Source: Diadema setosum (lineage: Eukaryota; Echinodermata; Echinoidea; Diadematoida; Diadematidae). Taken from it: a stretch of DNA of 64,000 nucleotides. A program made the translations under genes and the position numbers. Shown in pieces: positions 9,801 through 20,158 of the stretch. Below the pieces are notes generated by a model. It ran no database searches. It saw only the letters and a list, made by a program, of their open reading frames with translations, and was not told the DNA's origin. The DNA is taken from contig NC_092705.1 in assembly GCF_964275005.1 (NCBI RefSeq), positions 12,866,385-12,930,384 of the forward strand. Reading direction: 5' to 3'. Position 1 is the first letter of the stretch. Each line of letters opens with the position of its first letter.

Positions 9801-11739
9801 ATTTTTTTTTTTGCATTTTTCTGTATTTTTTCAAGTAGTATTGACTACCATACTCTTAATAACAAGTTCTAGCTATCAATCTGGTGTTTTCTACCAACAA
9901 TAGTACAGCAAGGGTTATGTTATACGTGTGTCATGCAGATACCGGTATGTGGCTGGTGCATTCAGGATGCATGGTAACTGTGCAACCAGTGCTAATACTG
10001 TTTCTGCATCATAGTGCCTAATGCCGGTTATGCTTTGTTATAAAGATGGACGTGTCTTAGGTAACGGTAACTTTAATTTAAATTCTGTATAAAAAGAATA
10101 CTGTTTTTACACAGATGAATTCAATTTTAATTTCTAGGACACGAATAAGAAACATCTCTGTCCAGTTATGGGATTGTCCCCCAGGAGACGTCCCCGGGGC
10201 AGTTGTCAGGTGGGAGTTGTCCTCCGGGGGAGTTGTCCCCCGGGGGAGATGTCCCCCGGGGGAGTTGTCCCCCGGGGGAGTTGTCCCCCGGGGGAGTTGT
10301 CCCCCGGGGGAGTGGTCCTCCGGGGGAGTGGTCCCTCGGGGGAGTTGTCCCCCGGGGGAGTTGTCCTCCGGGGGAGTGGTCCCCCGGGGGAGTGGTCCTC
10401 CGGGGGAGTGGTCCTCCGGGGGAGTGGTCCCTCGGGGGAGTTGTCCCCCGGGGGAGTTGTCCCCCGGGGGAGACGTCCTCCGGGGGAGTAGTCCTCCGGG
10501 GGAGACGTCCTCCGGGGGAGTGGTCCTCCGGGGGAGCTGTCAGGTGGGAGTAGTCCCCGGGGGACTAGTCCTCCGGGGGAGTTGTCCTGATACGGCAGTG
10601 GACATATATCATGATTCTACAAATCTTCTTCAGTGAATCTTTTTGACATTGTCTCAGATTAGGAGTAATATATCACTCATTACTTTCGAAGTCGTTAGCC
10701 TTCATTTCTAATAGACAGCGCTTACATTGGATAACAGTTCACCTTGCGTTGGTATGGCGTGACTGCAAAGGAGATTATTTTTGAGCACCGTGTTGGACCG
10801 TGTCATTTATGACATTGGTTATAAAACAATCATAATGTTGATGATTATGTATAGTTGATTATTTGTATTCGTAGTTGATTTATTTTTTTGTTTGCTCGTT
10901 TGTTTGATTTTGATAATTGTAAAGCGCTTTGCAACATGTTTGTATTAAGCGCTATATAAATATTTCATATTATCATTATTATGTCATCAAGTGTTTAACA
11001 TCAATGTCATTTTAGCAATAAAACGCACTGTACAGCTTCATGGTCGACAATGCAATAACGACCTGTTGCTTGTCTCATATTTTTTCTCTCACAGATAGCT
11101 CAAAATCTCATCCACTCGGTGCTCGCCGACGCGGAAGAAGAAAGCGGGCCCCGGCAGGCCGTCGACGACGACGACGACGAGGAAATTTTGTCAAAACGTG
11201 CAGCGGGATCGTCGAAGAGACCCGAGCGGGAAATTCGAGCGCGCGCGCATCCCGCGTTCCCACTGGGCAGGCGGAATCCCATGAGTAGCCGATCCAAATT
11301 CACCTTCGGGAAGCGCTCCCAACCGCAACTCGTGAGACCGAGCACGCAAGATATCCTAGACGAACTCAGACTGGACGCCGCCGCCGTAGACAGCTGGAGA
11401 AATAACAAGCAGCTGGAGCTCCTCAAGGATGCTGCCCTCTACGATAGCATGCAGGATAACCACCAAGTTCAGAAGGACGCTTACTCTTCTTTCTCCTTCG
11501 GGAAGCGCGGGATGTCTGCGTTTTCATTCGGCAAGCGAGGAATGCCGAGTTTTGCATTCGGCAAGCGGGCCGTGCCCAGTTTTGCATTCGGCAAGAGAGG
11601 TGTCGGTTCGGCATTTGCGTTCGGAAAGCGAGATTGGGACCCGACGGAACAGGACTTGGCCGCTTTTGAAGAAACAGGTCCATATGACGTGAAAAGAGCA
11701 GATTTAGCCTTCGCTTTCGGGAAAAGAGATACTCAATAA
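5219..11739 (+). CDS. F-type SALMFamide neuropeptide precursor (whole gene, two coding exons)
   Basis: This gene encodes a secreted precursor of SALMFamide neuropeptides, echinoderm neuropeptides known mainly as muscle relaxants. Joining 5219-5377 to 11095-11739 (phase 0, donor gtgagt, acceptor ctctcacag) gives 267 residues. Residues 1 to about 25 form a signal peptide: a short basic start, then a hydrophobic core ending PSPVLS. After an acidic spacer with a D/E run (about 77-83) come seven peptides, each followed by Gly for amidation and Lys-Arg: NPMSSRSKFTF, DAYSSFSF, GMSAFSF, GMPSFAF, AVPSFAF, GVGSAFAF and ADLAFAF. The first follows Arg-Arg; DAYSSFSF follows a single Lys. Number, order and C-terminal FxF agree with the sea urchin F-type precursor as I know it. 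The 5.7 kb intron carries a large transposon. ATG 5219 was chosen because the next in-frame Met (residue 5) would also work but shortens the signal peptide, and the ATG upstream lies in the microsatellite. Confidence 0.93.
6380..6388 (+). repeat. Left target-site duplication of foldback element
   Basis: The 9-mer gcagtggac recurs exactly at 10595-10603, immediately outside the other end of the foldback element. A 9-bp duplication fits Mutator-like/foldback transposition; if the first g is chance it is 8 bp. Confidence 0.75.
6401..6830 (+). repeat. 16-bp GC-rich minisatellite, left arm
   Basis: Tandem copies of a 16-bp unit (cccccggaggacaact and variants with ggggg or ccact) fill this region. 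Because 16 is not a multiple of 3, all frames stay open and give artificial Pro/Gly-rich translations with a 16-residue period. They are not genes. Confidence 0.95.
7251..7330 (+). repeat. Interspersed repeat related to the foldback at 25779-25945
   Basis: About 75 bases (from aatgaaagaaagatatcattc to gtctccctctac) match 25779-25850 with few differences, so the same small element or part of it sits inside the TU-like transposon and in the transporter gene. Confidence 0.7.
7762..8120 (+). pseudogene. Ty3/gypsy-type integrase fragment, frameshifted
   Basis: Three reading frames together show the catalytic-core end of a retroviral-type (rve) integrase: the SDNGTQF block carrying the second Asp, then about 35 residues on, SNGKVE carrying the catalytic Glu, followed by the downstream FLDYRNTP motif and a SPVQLLM block typical of Ty3/gypsy Pol. 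At least two indels and a stop between the Asp and Glu motifs make it non-functional. The reverse transcriptase and RNase H are absent, so the copy is 5'-truncated. It lies inside the foldback element, either as a nested insertion or as captured cargo. Confidence 0.85.
8988..9221 (+). mobile_element. Probable polypurine tract and solo 3' LTR of the gypsy remnant
   Basis: A purine run, aaaaaaaagggagatg (8991-9006), lies about 0.9 kb downstream of the integrase. A segment beginning TG at 9005 and ending CA at 9221, with aataaaaac near its end, would fit a short LTR of about 217 bp. I see no second copy in the window, so this is inference from position and motifs. Confidence 0.3.
10160..10590 (-). 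repeat. 16-bp GC-rich minisatellite, right arm
   Basis: This is the reverse-complement array of the one at 6401-6830: units such as tccgggggagttgtcc, with the edge blocks ggggacgtctcctgg and aggtgggagt shared in inverted order. The two arrays could pair into a very long hairpin. Confidence 0.95.
10595..10603 (+). repeat. Right target-site duplication of foldback element
   Basis: An exact copy of gcagtggac found at 6380-6388; it marks the outer boundary of the element. Confidence 0.75.
10905..10985 (+). mobile_element. 3' tail of a SINE/LINE-like retroposon
   Basis: The block gtaaagcgctttgc..taagcgctatataaat followed by an att-rich simple tail is the kind of 3' end carried by many retroposons in marine invertebrates. 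Only the tail is recognised; the 5' extent is unclear. It lies about 110 bp upstream of SALMFamide exon 2. Confidence 0.45.
11095..11739 (+). CDS. SALMFamide precursor coding exon 2 (all seven peptides)
   Basis: The exon starts after tctcacag and encodes residues 54-267, ending at TAA 11737-11739. Amidated peptides lie at residues 114-124, 181-188, 192-198, 202-208, 212-218, 222-229 and 255-261. The central four are separated only by GKR. An acidic linker (DWDPTEQDLAAFEETGPYDV) precedes the last. Dibasic sites at residues 87-88, 94-95 and 112-113 may also release non-amidated spacers. Confidence 0.95.
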   Translation: MAQNLIHSVLADAEEESGPRQAVDDDDDEEILSKRAAGSSKRPEREIRARAHPAFPLGRRNPMSSRSKFTFGKRSQPQLVRPSTQDILDELRLDAAAVDSWRNNKQLELLKDAALYDSMQDNHQVQKDAYSSFSFGKRGMSAFSFGKRGMPSFAFGKRAVPSFAFGKRGVGSAFAFGKRDWDPTEQDLAAFEETGPYDVKRADLAFAFGKRDTQ

Positions 11740-11773
11740 AAGACTCGATCACTAACAATTCTCCGATATTTGT

Positions 11774-11779
11774 AATAAA
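11774..11779 (+). terminator. Polyadenylation signal of the SALMFamide gene
   Basis: AATAAA lies 35 bases past the stop codon. Another AATAAA overlaps the stop itself (11735-11740). Either could be used; the downstream one is better placed. Confidence 0.5.
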
Positions 11780-11829
11780 AAATGCCAGACCGTCATGCTT
11801 CAACGTCTTTTCCGGTACGCATCGTTTAT

Positions 11830-14060
11830 TTTGACTTTAGAACTCTATCTAGTGCAAAAAAAAAAAAAGGAACAATGAGCCTTGTTGCGCAGGGCTAGAA
11901 AGACGTGTTGTACGCAGAGCGCAGTGCCGAAACGACTTAAGTTCCTGTATCAATACTTTTGGCTGCTATAATTGTTCCTCACACTTGAGGATTTACCAAT
12001 GAAATGTTTGTCGCATCTTGCAATTGAGTAACAAGGCTGGAATCTGACTTCCTAGATTGAGAAGAACGCTAATTTGATTTGTCGGTACGAGACAGCGCAC
12101 TAATCGCTTATAAAGAAAAAAAAATCAAATGACTGTTTTTTGTTTTTTTTTAGCCCGAGAGTAATGAATCCCTTTAAATTTTAACCGTATTGAACTGACA
12201 CTCCTTGTAGCCTTGTGCGGACATTGCAGTATCTGTTTTATGGTATTTGTCAATTTTTAGTATGAACATAGGCCATTATTTACTTGCTAATTTCTGTCAA
12301 ATCGTTAAATAATTGTGACGCTTTAGTTGCGGCCAACGCTCATTGGATCGTTACTGGTGTTTCTTACAAATGCACAGATAAAGAGGACACAAAACAACAA
12401 AAGTTGAAAGTTATAGTCACTTGTGATAACAAAGCTACAGGAGCGTACTAGTATATATGATTGAAAAGGAATAAACGTAAAGTTATCCGATAGGGCAGTA
12501 GGCCTAAATTCAAATTTTGTGCCTCGAGTATCGACTGTATCGCAAGGTACTAGTACCTCTAAATGAAATGCTGTAATGGTTCAAATTAATGCCACCTTAT
12601 GATCACTGCATGATTAGCTTCTTCCAGATGTTTCTTGTTGGTCTGTTTAACTCTTCATTTTCTTTCTGCCACCCTTTTGCCACACTGAAATCGCATTTTT
12701 ATTTTCTTCTTTTCTTCTATTGATCAATTTCGGTGAATATCATCTTCAAGCGTTGGTTTGCAAATACCGTTTAGTAGTCAAGTACGTGTTGATACACAGC
12801 TACCATCGGAGTACGAACTGTCATGTTACAGTGATTATTTTTTAAAAACTACTCATCGGAAACTAAAAGTGAGATGATAAAAAAAAATCAAATAAGAATT
12901 CTAACAATGCATACCTCCCTGAACAAGGTCTTGGAATCCTCATTATTTCTTGTCAGAACACTGGCGAAGCCATAAAATTATTCGTTGAGTGAAACCATAC
13001 AGTTGCTTGCATTTCGACAAGAAATTCCGTGCCATTTCGCGTGGCAAGCAATATAAACAGATTCGCAGATTTACCGTTGTAAATACCAGTCGATAATTTT
13101 AGCTGTGAGGATATTTACGAATGCCAACAATTTTTTTTCGTCTATTTTGGGACGCGAATCAGATGTGTTGTCCATGGACAGCAAATAGCATTTTATTGTG
13201 ATCATTCACCATTGCGTTACCCCGCATGTAACACACCAGATGTCTATAAATAGAAAAGATTTTATGAAGAAATAAACTGTGTCATGAACATAATACACGC
13301 CGCAAGCTTACGAATTGTTGTATTGCTGTGTGCAAAATAGGAGAGGAAACGAATGCATGGTTGAGTGTTTCTGTTTATTGTTGTGTGCACGAGCGTGTGT
13401 GCATGTATGCTTGTATCGTAGAACCATTTAACACTATTAGGAATTTCCAAGAAAAAGTAACGAACTCAGAAAACACCAACAAAAGTGTAACCACACAGTG
13501 ATGGTCATATAGTTTCTCATCTGCTTGGATGATACTTTGATCACAACGCAATCTCGGTTTTTACAGATTTATGGGCATTAAGACAATTCCGGGGAAGCTG
13601 ATATATAATGTAGGCCAACACTCCAGTATCAGCTCTTTACAATGAGGCGAGTCACAAGGCTGCTCAAGAGAATAGTAATTATGTGTGTCCGCGTATGTGT
13701 TATACGATATTTGGGAACGGTTGGGCGCGTGTAATTTATATTAAACGAGATAAAGTGTGAGTACAAAACATTCTGTGCTCGGGAGCGTGGTGGGCATTTG
13801 TGAAGCTTGTTTGTTTGTTTGTTTGCTTGTTTTTTTTTTGTATGTAAGGATCTGTCTGAGACACCACCAGCCAAATTGTCCTGGATTGTGGTAGAAAACA
13901 AAAGGCTCAATTCATGCACAAATATGTACAGTAATGTCCTCAAACCTGATGAAACAAAAATGCACAATTAATGATAACCCAATGATAAAAGGTAATCTCA
14001 ACCAGTGCTTACGCATAAGACAGTATCAAATTTGTCGAAATGTTCGATTAATATCACTCA
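11830..14060. other. Intergenic DNA without recognised genes
   Basis: No coding region, RNA gene or clear transposon is recognised. It contains short poly-A/T runs and a TTTG-type run at 13809-13840. It is the 3' flank of the SALMFamide gene. Confidence 0.5.
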
Positions 14061-14062
14061 GA

Positions 14063-14063
14063 G

Positions 14064-14146
<83 letters not shown>
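14063..14146 (+). repeat. (TA)n(TG)n compound microsatellite
   Basis: A TA array runs into a TG array. Related TA-rich sequence resumes at about 15158-15226 on the far side of the TTAA-flanked element, so the transposon appears to have inserted into or beside a TA-rich tract. Confidence 0.9.
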
Positions 14147-14173
14147 TACTTACATATATTACATAAAAGTATG

Positions 14174-15158
14174 TTAACCCTATAAAGCCCAAGGGGGGGG
14201 GGGGCACATTGTGAACCCCCTACCAAATTTTCGTTCGCCACTCCTACACCCTTTACCCGATTTCAACCAAATTTGGTGACTTTTCCTAAAATCTTATTGC
14301 GAACATTTTGATATATAATTTAGCTATGTCTGATATTGCTGGTTGCCATGGCAACCGTAAACTGACAACCATGTTCATCAGATTTTGCATGTTTTTCTGT
14401 TCAAATTTCAATCAACAATATAATAATGAATGAAATGAGGGTTTCTTGGCTGTAATTTGCTGAAGGACCAAAATGTGAAGTAATTATGGTCGAATATTAC
14501 CCTGAAATGGTCTTCTTATTATTTCCTTTATTTTTATGTGACGTAGGCATCAAACAATAGATATAATAGAAATAATCTGAAATACAGCATTTTCCAAAGA
14601 CTACCCTTTTATTTTGTGACATTATCACACGAGCTTTGCCTGTAATATCACTTGTTGATAATATTATCAATCTGCAAACTCAGATTTCCAATATTATGGA
14701 AATATTAGATGTGATACCAATATTTGTACCTATCCCAAGCAATACATCATAGGTTTCATATGTTTCTTTATATTGTAATGAATAGCGCCCCCACATGTTG
14801 ACCTTGAGAAATTTTAACCATAACAAATAATGAAGGTTGACTTGCTTTTCCTTTGTGCCAAATATGAAAATGATTGATATAAAATAAAAACATATACACA
14901 TGGGATAAAGAAATATAAAGAAAAAAAATATGATTTTAGCATATTTCCTATGTATTTCTTTGTATTTTGGCAAATAGCGCCCTCAATAGGTGACCTTGAG
15001 AAATTTTAAATGTTGGGTCATGTAGAGTATGAGTTGCTCTACCCATGTGCCAAATATGACGGTGATACATCATATAATAAAGAAGTTATATAGGGGGCAC
15101 AATGTGCCCCCCCTTGGGCCTGGAAGGGGTCAAAATAGCTTGGGCTTTATAGGGTTAA
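14174..15158. mobile_element. Non-autonomous piggyBac-like element with TTAA duplications
   Basis: TTAA at 14174-14177 and 15155-15158 bounds a 977-bp element whose ends are cccTataaagcccaag and its exact inverse, cttgggctttataggg. A second inner inverted block (ggcacattgtg / cacaatgtgcc) follows. TTAA duplication plus CCC..GGG termini is the piggyBac signature. No open frame resembles a transposase, so it is a deletion derivative or MITE. A Kolobok origin (also TTAA) is less likely given the CCC ends. Confidence 0.75.
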
Positions 15159-15249
15159 CATATATATATACATATATACATATATGTATACATATATAAT
15201 TATGTTACATATATAAATATATAACTTTTTTTTTTGGGGGGGGGGGCTT

Positions 15250-16275
15250 TTAATTCAAACCTTTCAATTTAATTTTGGTCGTAGTGGTGCTCTGCTTGTA
15301 AACAAACGCAATTTGGTATAGTCTGGTTTTCAGACCCTTTGCCAACTGGATTCCGTGGCGACGAAGTCGCCGTTCGGGCAAAGGCCTTTGCCGAAGGAAA
15401 AATCCTTTGCAGGACAAAACCACCTTAAACTACACTAGTTTTCGATGTTGAGGGGGTTAATATCCTGAATAGCGAAATAGTGCGGGCAGAGGGTTTGGAA
15501 GCCAGACTAGAATTGGACCCCGTTTACAGTGCGAGGCTCGGCCGCGACTCGGCCGCGGCCGAGCCCGCCTTCATTTCGGTGTAAACGCACCAAATGCCAA
15601 AGGCCAAATGCGGGGCCAAAATTGGCCGCGCATTTGGCCTCGCTCTGGAGGTGGTCTCGCTTTTTCTCAGTGTAATCGCAAACTGGGCCAAATGCGAGGC
15701 CAATTTTAGTCTGGCTTCCAAAATCTGCCCGTACTATTTCGCTATTCATGATATTAACCCCTTCAACGTCGAAAACTAGTATAGTTTAAGGTGGTTTTGT
15801 TCTGCAAAGGATTTTTCCTTCGGCAAAGACCTTTGCCCGAACGGCGACTTCGTCGCCACAGAATTCAGTTGGCAAAGGGTCTGAATACCAGACTATACCA
15901 AATTGCGTTTGTTTACAAGCAGAGCGCCACTACGACAAAATATTGAAAGGTTTGAATTAAAAGCGCGGCCGAGCCCGGCAGTGTAAACGGACAAAATTGC
16001 GGGGCTCGGCCCCGCAATTGAGGCTGGGCTCGGCCGCGGCTCGGTTCGGCCCAGCCCCGCACTGTAAACGGGGTCTTGGCCGCGCATTTGGCCCAGTTTG
16101 CGTTTACACTGAGAAAAGGCCGGGCTCGGCCGCGGCTCGGCCGCGGCCGAGACCACCTCCAGAGCGTGGCCAAATGCGCGGTCAATTTTGGTCCCGTAGT
16201 TGGCCTTTTGCGCGTTTACACTGAAATGAAGGCGGGCTCGGCCGCGGCCGAGCCTCGCACCGTAAACGGGGTCTC
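15250..16275. mobile_element. CpG-rich foldback element family 'G', copy 1
   Basis: Inverted arms of about 265 bp (15250-15516 and 15700-15963), roughly 90% alike, enclose and are followed by CpG-dense sequence made of ggccgcggccgag-type blocks. The flanking motif gtttacagtg/cactgtaaac recurs, ending with gtaaacggggtct. The arms share the block cggcgacttcgtcgcc with copies at 60033-61000; a degenerate shorter copy lies at 51351-51656. Arg/Pro/Gly-rich open frames here are by-products of the composition. The superfamily is unknown; I infer a non-autonomous DNA transposon. Confidence 0.7.
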
Positions 16276-16429
16276 AGCCACAACGCTTACTGTCTGAAAT
16301 TTTAGTTGCCAGAAAAAGAAGTGCAGTGGTACGAGATGAACGGAAACATGACACTCTATATTGAAGCTTACGTGCCCGATCGGGCCACTATAAGAGAACA
16401 TATAGCCTTTTTGTGGTGGCTCGACATCG

Positions 16430-16747
16430 AATTTTAGTGGACCTCTAGACTACTAGAGTTTATGACGTCATGTGTGGACAACAATATAAGAAAATATAAA
16501 GGGAATTCAACAAAAGTTCATTTTTCATGAAAATTACACTTTCCATCAACTTGGTACTGACATATTATGTTAAGGGTAGTAATTATTCCCCCTGCTTTCT
16601 GAAAGCGGTCAGTCAAGTGCGCTTTCAATATGCTAGAAAAGTGAAAGCATGTTGAGTTTTTTTTTTCTTTATAATTGTTGTCCACATAATACGATGTCAT
16701 AAACTCAAGTAGTCTCCTCATCCAGCGGTTCCAACACCAAAATTTTA
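16430..16747. mobile_element. Foldback MITE (family shared with 27620-27880)
   Basis: The left end (16430-16500) and right end (16667-16747) are imperfect inverted repeats of about 75 bp, sharing agtttatgacNtc..gtgtggacaacaat. The spacer contains a block (tactgac..gttaagggta..cctgctttctga) that recurs in diverged form at about 27780-27830. No open frame is present. Confidence 0.65.
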
Positions 16748-16759
16748 AAAATGCATTGC

Positions 16760-17699
16760 TTTTGCATCGATTGTCTGATATTCCTAAACCTTCCACTGAT
16801 GCGTTCTACCAACGTTGCTGCTTTCACTCAATCCACATTGCTCTTTGGGTTTTGGTTTCCTTTAAACGGATAATAACTCACCATTGATTTAATCAAATCC
16901 ATACACACAGACTCATACATACGCAAACTGTAGTCAAGTAACTTCATTTTATTTACATCACTTAAACAATCACAACTACATCAGGTATAGGGGCCAAGTG
17001 AAATCGACCCTTGTTGGCGGGAGATATATTTCGACTGGTGAACTTTCATTCAAGCTTTAGTCACACTCGTTTTAAATACGTCTGTTAATCTCCAAATGTA
17101 GCGTTTTCACTCATTTCCCAAGGAACCAGTATTTGAATTCTAACGAACTAGGCCTATGTAATGCAAATGCATGTTGACTTTGAGTTGATTTATGATACCC
17201 TCAACTTTACCTACGTGGAGAAAGGAATATCTAAATGCGCGACATAATGATTATATCATACAATAATTTCTACTCTTTCACTCCATATCATTTGGATACA
17301 CCCACGCATAACCCTTCCAAAACAACATTGTTCTTGTGACGTCATCAGATCGTTGCTAAAGTACTAATATGAACAGGTCATAGACAGCATTGGAATGTAC
17401 CTTTCCCAAGAGCGAGGATATCTTGTATGCTCAATGTATTTTGCTAGTCATGATAAGTCAGTTCGTAATTAGCTTATGTACACCTTGGTACAAATTTACC
17501 TTTCTTTTTTCTCAGTTGATTAGGCACTTCATTCGTTTTCAAAGCGGCATAATGCATAAGCTTGCCCGACATAACAATTTATGGAATTCATGTTCAAACA
17601 AAGTAGAACTTGTGTTTAGACCAGGTGACCAGAATAGTCCGTCAGTTGACACTTAAGCAGGCATCTACTTAATTGTTTCGTATTGAATGCAATAACAAC

Positions 17700-17740
<41 letters not shown>

Positions 17741-18620
17741 CCCAATACCAGGCTTGCTGTCAGGTGGATGTGCTGGCAAGCACTATTTAGATAAGGATCA
17801 CATGAATAATCATCACATCACAGATGCTTATCTCGGCGAATTAATAAACCAAAATGCCTGTTGGTACAAATGACCTTTTTCTGCTCATGCGCAAAGTGGA
17901 ATTACGAACTGGTGTATTAGTAACAAGGAAACATACAAGCATGCAAGCTATGCCTAATTGTCTGGAGGAAGATGCATTGAAATTAAAAATGTCTTTTGTT
18001 AATCATATAAGCACTTTATCAATGACTGACAGATGATGTAACTAGCAGAATCCTGGTTTTGAAGATTTTCTTTGGGGGGAGGGGGCGTGTCTAAGAAGTA
18101 TGAGGAGAAAAACAGTAAACAATTTGTTACAAGATATTTGGAACGTATAATCTAGCTACATGTACTTGTTTCGCCACAAAGATGATGGTTTGGGTATCAT
18201 GAATCAACATGCATCCTGTGAATTCTTTCATCAATCAAATTCACATCGTTTTTGAGCTATGCCCCACTATAGATTGGGACCCCTTGGGTCTGTATGCTAC
18301 ATTACACGCCCTAGATATACACAAGTTTTTCGGGTCAGTTGTTGTTTTGTTTTGTTTCGTTTTTTGCCACGATGTGTAATTTTCTTAAAACAATGCAACT
18401 ACATTGCCAGTTATTAGGTAAGCCTTTACAATATACGTTTCAAGATCAATTTCTACCAAAAACGAAAATCAAATAATTTTCAGGGTCTGCATAATGTTCA
18501 TCCGGTTACGGAAGTGGTTTCATGAGCTCGCCGGGCTCCCAATGTTGGCACCTTCTAGCCTTACGTCAACACAAGACGAGCTTACGTAATAACAGACGCA
18601 CTTTCTTAGGGTAATAGCAT
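16760..18620. other. Intergenic DNA, nothing recognised except a TA microsatellite
   Basis: A (TA)n array lies at 17703-17738. Two modest open frames (17390-17656 and 17854-18036) have no recognisable domain, no splice context and ordinary non-coding composition; I do not call them genes. Confidence 0.5.
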
Positions 18621-18624
18621 ACCA

Positions 18625-18818
18625 GGGTCCCGTTGCATAAAACTTTTTTAGCAACCTTAAAAAATTCAGGTTGGGATTTGCCCAACCTGAATTTTTTAAG
18701 GTTGCTAATCTAAGAATGTAAAATCCGTTGCATAAAAACTCTGGTTGGGAGCTTCCAACCGGAATTTTGTGATTTCAACCGGAAAAAAATCCGGTTGGAG
18801 TTTTATGCAACGGGCCCC
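18625..18818. mobile_element. Hairpin MITE with gttgcataaaa termini
   Basis: Terminal inverted repeats gggtcccgttgcataaaac (left) and gttttatgcaacgggccc (right) bound a 194-bp unit. Inside is a second perfect hairpin around aaaaaattcaggttgg / ccaacctgaatttttt and a third (aaccgga..tccggtt). Elements with this end sequence are dispersed in many marine invertebrate genomes. No coding capacity. Confidence 0.75.
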
Positions 18819-19744
18819 AGGTGTCATGCACTCGTAAATAATAAAGCAGTATAAGTGTACGAACCAACCCATAAGCAATCATAAAGATGGAGAGATGCTC
18901 GTGGAAGATGAGATGAGATGGAAGATGCTCATAAATACCTCTTGAACCAAATTCATCCGAGTAATCTGCCCACTTGAAGCAGCACTTGAAAGCGTGGAAA
19001 ATTGGAAAGATCAAGATGTAGGCCTAAATGTAAAAATAATTACCCTTCAATAGCAATCAAAGGTCTCTAGAGATGAAGACACACTGTACTTCAATTCTTT
19101 GTCATGGTTCAAATCGACAGGTTGCCCAGACATAAAGCACTCTGCTTTGCGACGCAAGATTATTGTAAGAGTCTACGAAGGGAGCTGTCATTTCTATAAA
19201 ATTCTTTCAGTCAAATAGCAATACGACACTTTTCGATTTTTTTTTTTTTTTAGGCCATTGCTTCCCCTTTGCAAGCGTCACGAAATTTTGCACGGTTGAA
19301 GAATAATGTCTCCTGACACTGCGTATGAAATCTTACTTTGATACTCCTTGGAGTTTAAAAAAAAAGGAAAAAGAAGTAAAAAAAAAAATAAAAAAACCCC
19401 GATGTCACTCGAAGATACGCTCCCCTTTTGTACCGGGAATAACCGTTTTTTTTGTTTTTTTGTTTTTTTGTTTTTGTTTTTTTTCCGGGGTCCGAATAAA
19501 TTCACCAAAAATCTATAGGGTGTAGTTTCCCTGTCCATCATTAAGAAGTTTCCAGTTTTGTCATTCTTAGGAATTTCATCTTATAAATGAAATCTAATTT
19601 TGAGGGTTGCGAAAGGGACACAAGAACTAGAAGACACCTTGCGAGTAACATTTTGAAAAACTCTTTGTTCATTCATAGAAGTGAATGTCCTGTATTAGTT
19701 TTTATTGCCAGTCGTACAGTCTTGTGTTTCAGTTTTGGTTGTCA

Positions 19745-20137
19745 CTTAAAGGGACTGTACAGTACTGGTTGAGGTGGGGATTAGTGTTTTGAATATTCCT
19801 AAGTGAGATAATGAGAAACCTCATATGAAATATGAAAGAGCATGTAATTTTAAGAAGAATCCAACGTTTATTTGATGAAAATTGGTTTTCAAATGGCTGA
19901 GATATCCAAAAAAGTGATAATAATAAAAGGCGACGGCCACGCCTTATATTAGGATCTCTTTGTTTCACCTTGTTTTTGGATATATCAGCCATTTCAAAAC
20001 CGATTTTCATCAAATAAACTTTTGATACCCCTTAGAATTGCATGCTCTTTGACATCTCATAGAGTGGTTTCTGAATATCTCGCAAAAAGTTAAAAGCTAA
20101 ATCCTCACCTCAACCACAACTGTACACACCATTTAAA
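19745..20137. mobile_element. Kolobok-like MITE, copy 1 (TTAA flanks)
   Basis: The ends aaagggactgtacagtactgg and, inverted at 20103-20134, a related sequence form terminal repeats of about 30 bp. The inner regions are also foldback (tggctgagatatccaaaa / ttttggatatatcagcca). TTAA adjoins both ends. A second member lies at 47555-47918. TTAA plus AGGG-type ends suggests the Kolobok superfamily; the foldback is certain, the superfamily is inference. Confidence 0.7.
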
Positions 20138-20154
20138 TTCATAATATTTTATTT

Positions 20155-20158
<4 letters not shown>

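Larger units (their letters stand above)
6389..10594. mobile_element. TU-like foldback transposon, 4.2 kb, in the SALMFamide intron
   Basis: The element has long inverted arms, 6389-6990 and 10033-10594. Each arm has an outer domain of about 25 tandem 16-bp units (consensus cccccggaggacaact, with gg/ag variants) and a unique inner domain running to ctttataacaaag. The inner domains are near-identical when one is reverse complemented; a GT microsatellite (6846-6878) occurs only in the left arm. A 9-bp direct repeat, gcagtggac, flanks the whole. The terminal ~25 bp match imperfectly as inverted repeats (..aggac..ccccggagg). The 3.0 kb interior carries a broken retrotransposon integrase. The architecture (foldback, minisatellite outer domain, short duplication, variable middle) matches the sea urchin TU elements as I recall them. 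No transposase is visible, so it is probably non-autonomous. Confidence 0.85.

Noticed and set aside
15507..16297. Arg/Ala/Pro-rich open frames in several overlapping frames (also 60166-61001)
   Set aside because: They follow the CpG-rich transposable element and repeat with it at 15 and 60 kb; no protein family.
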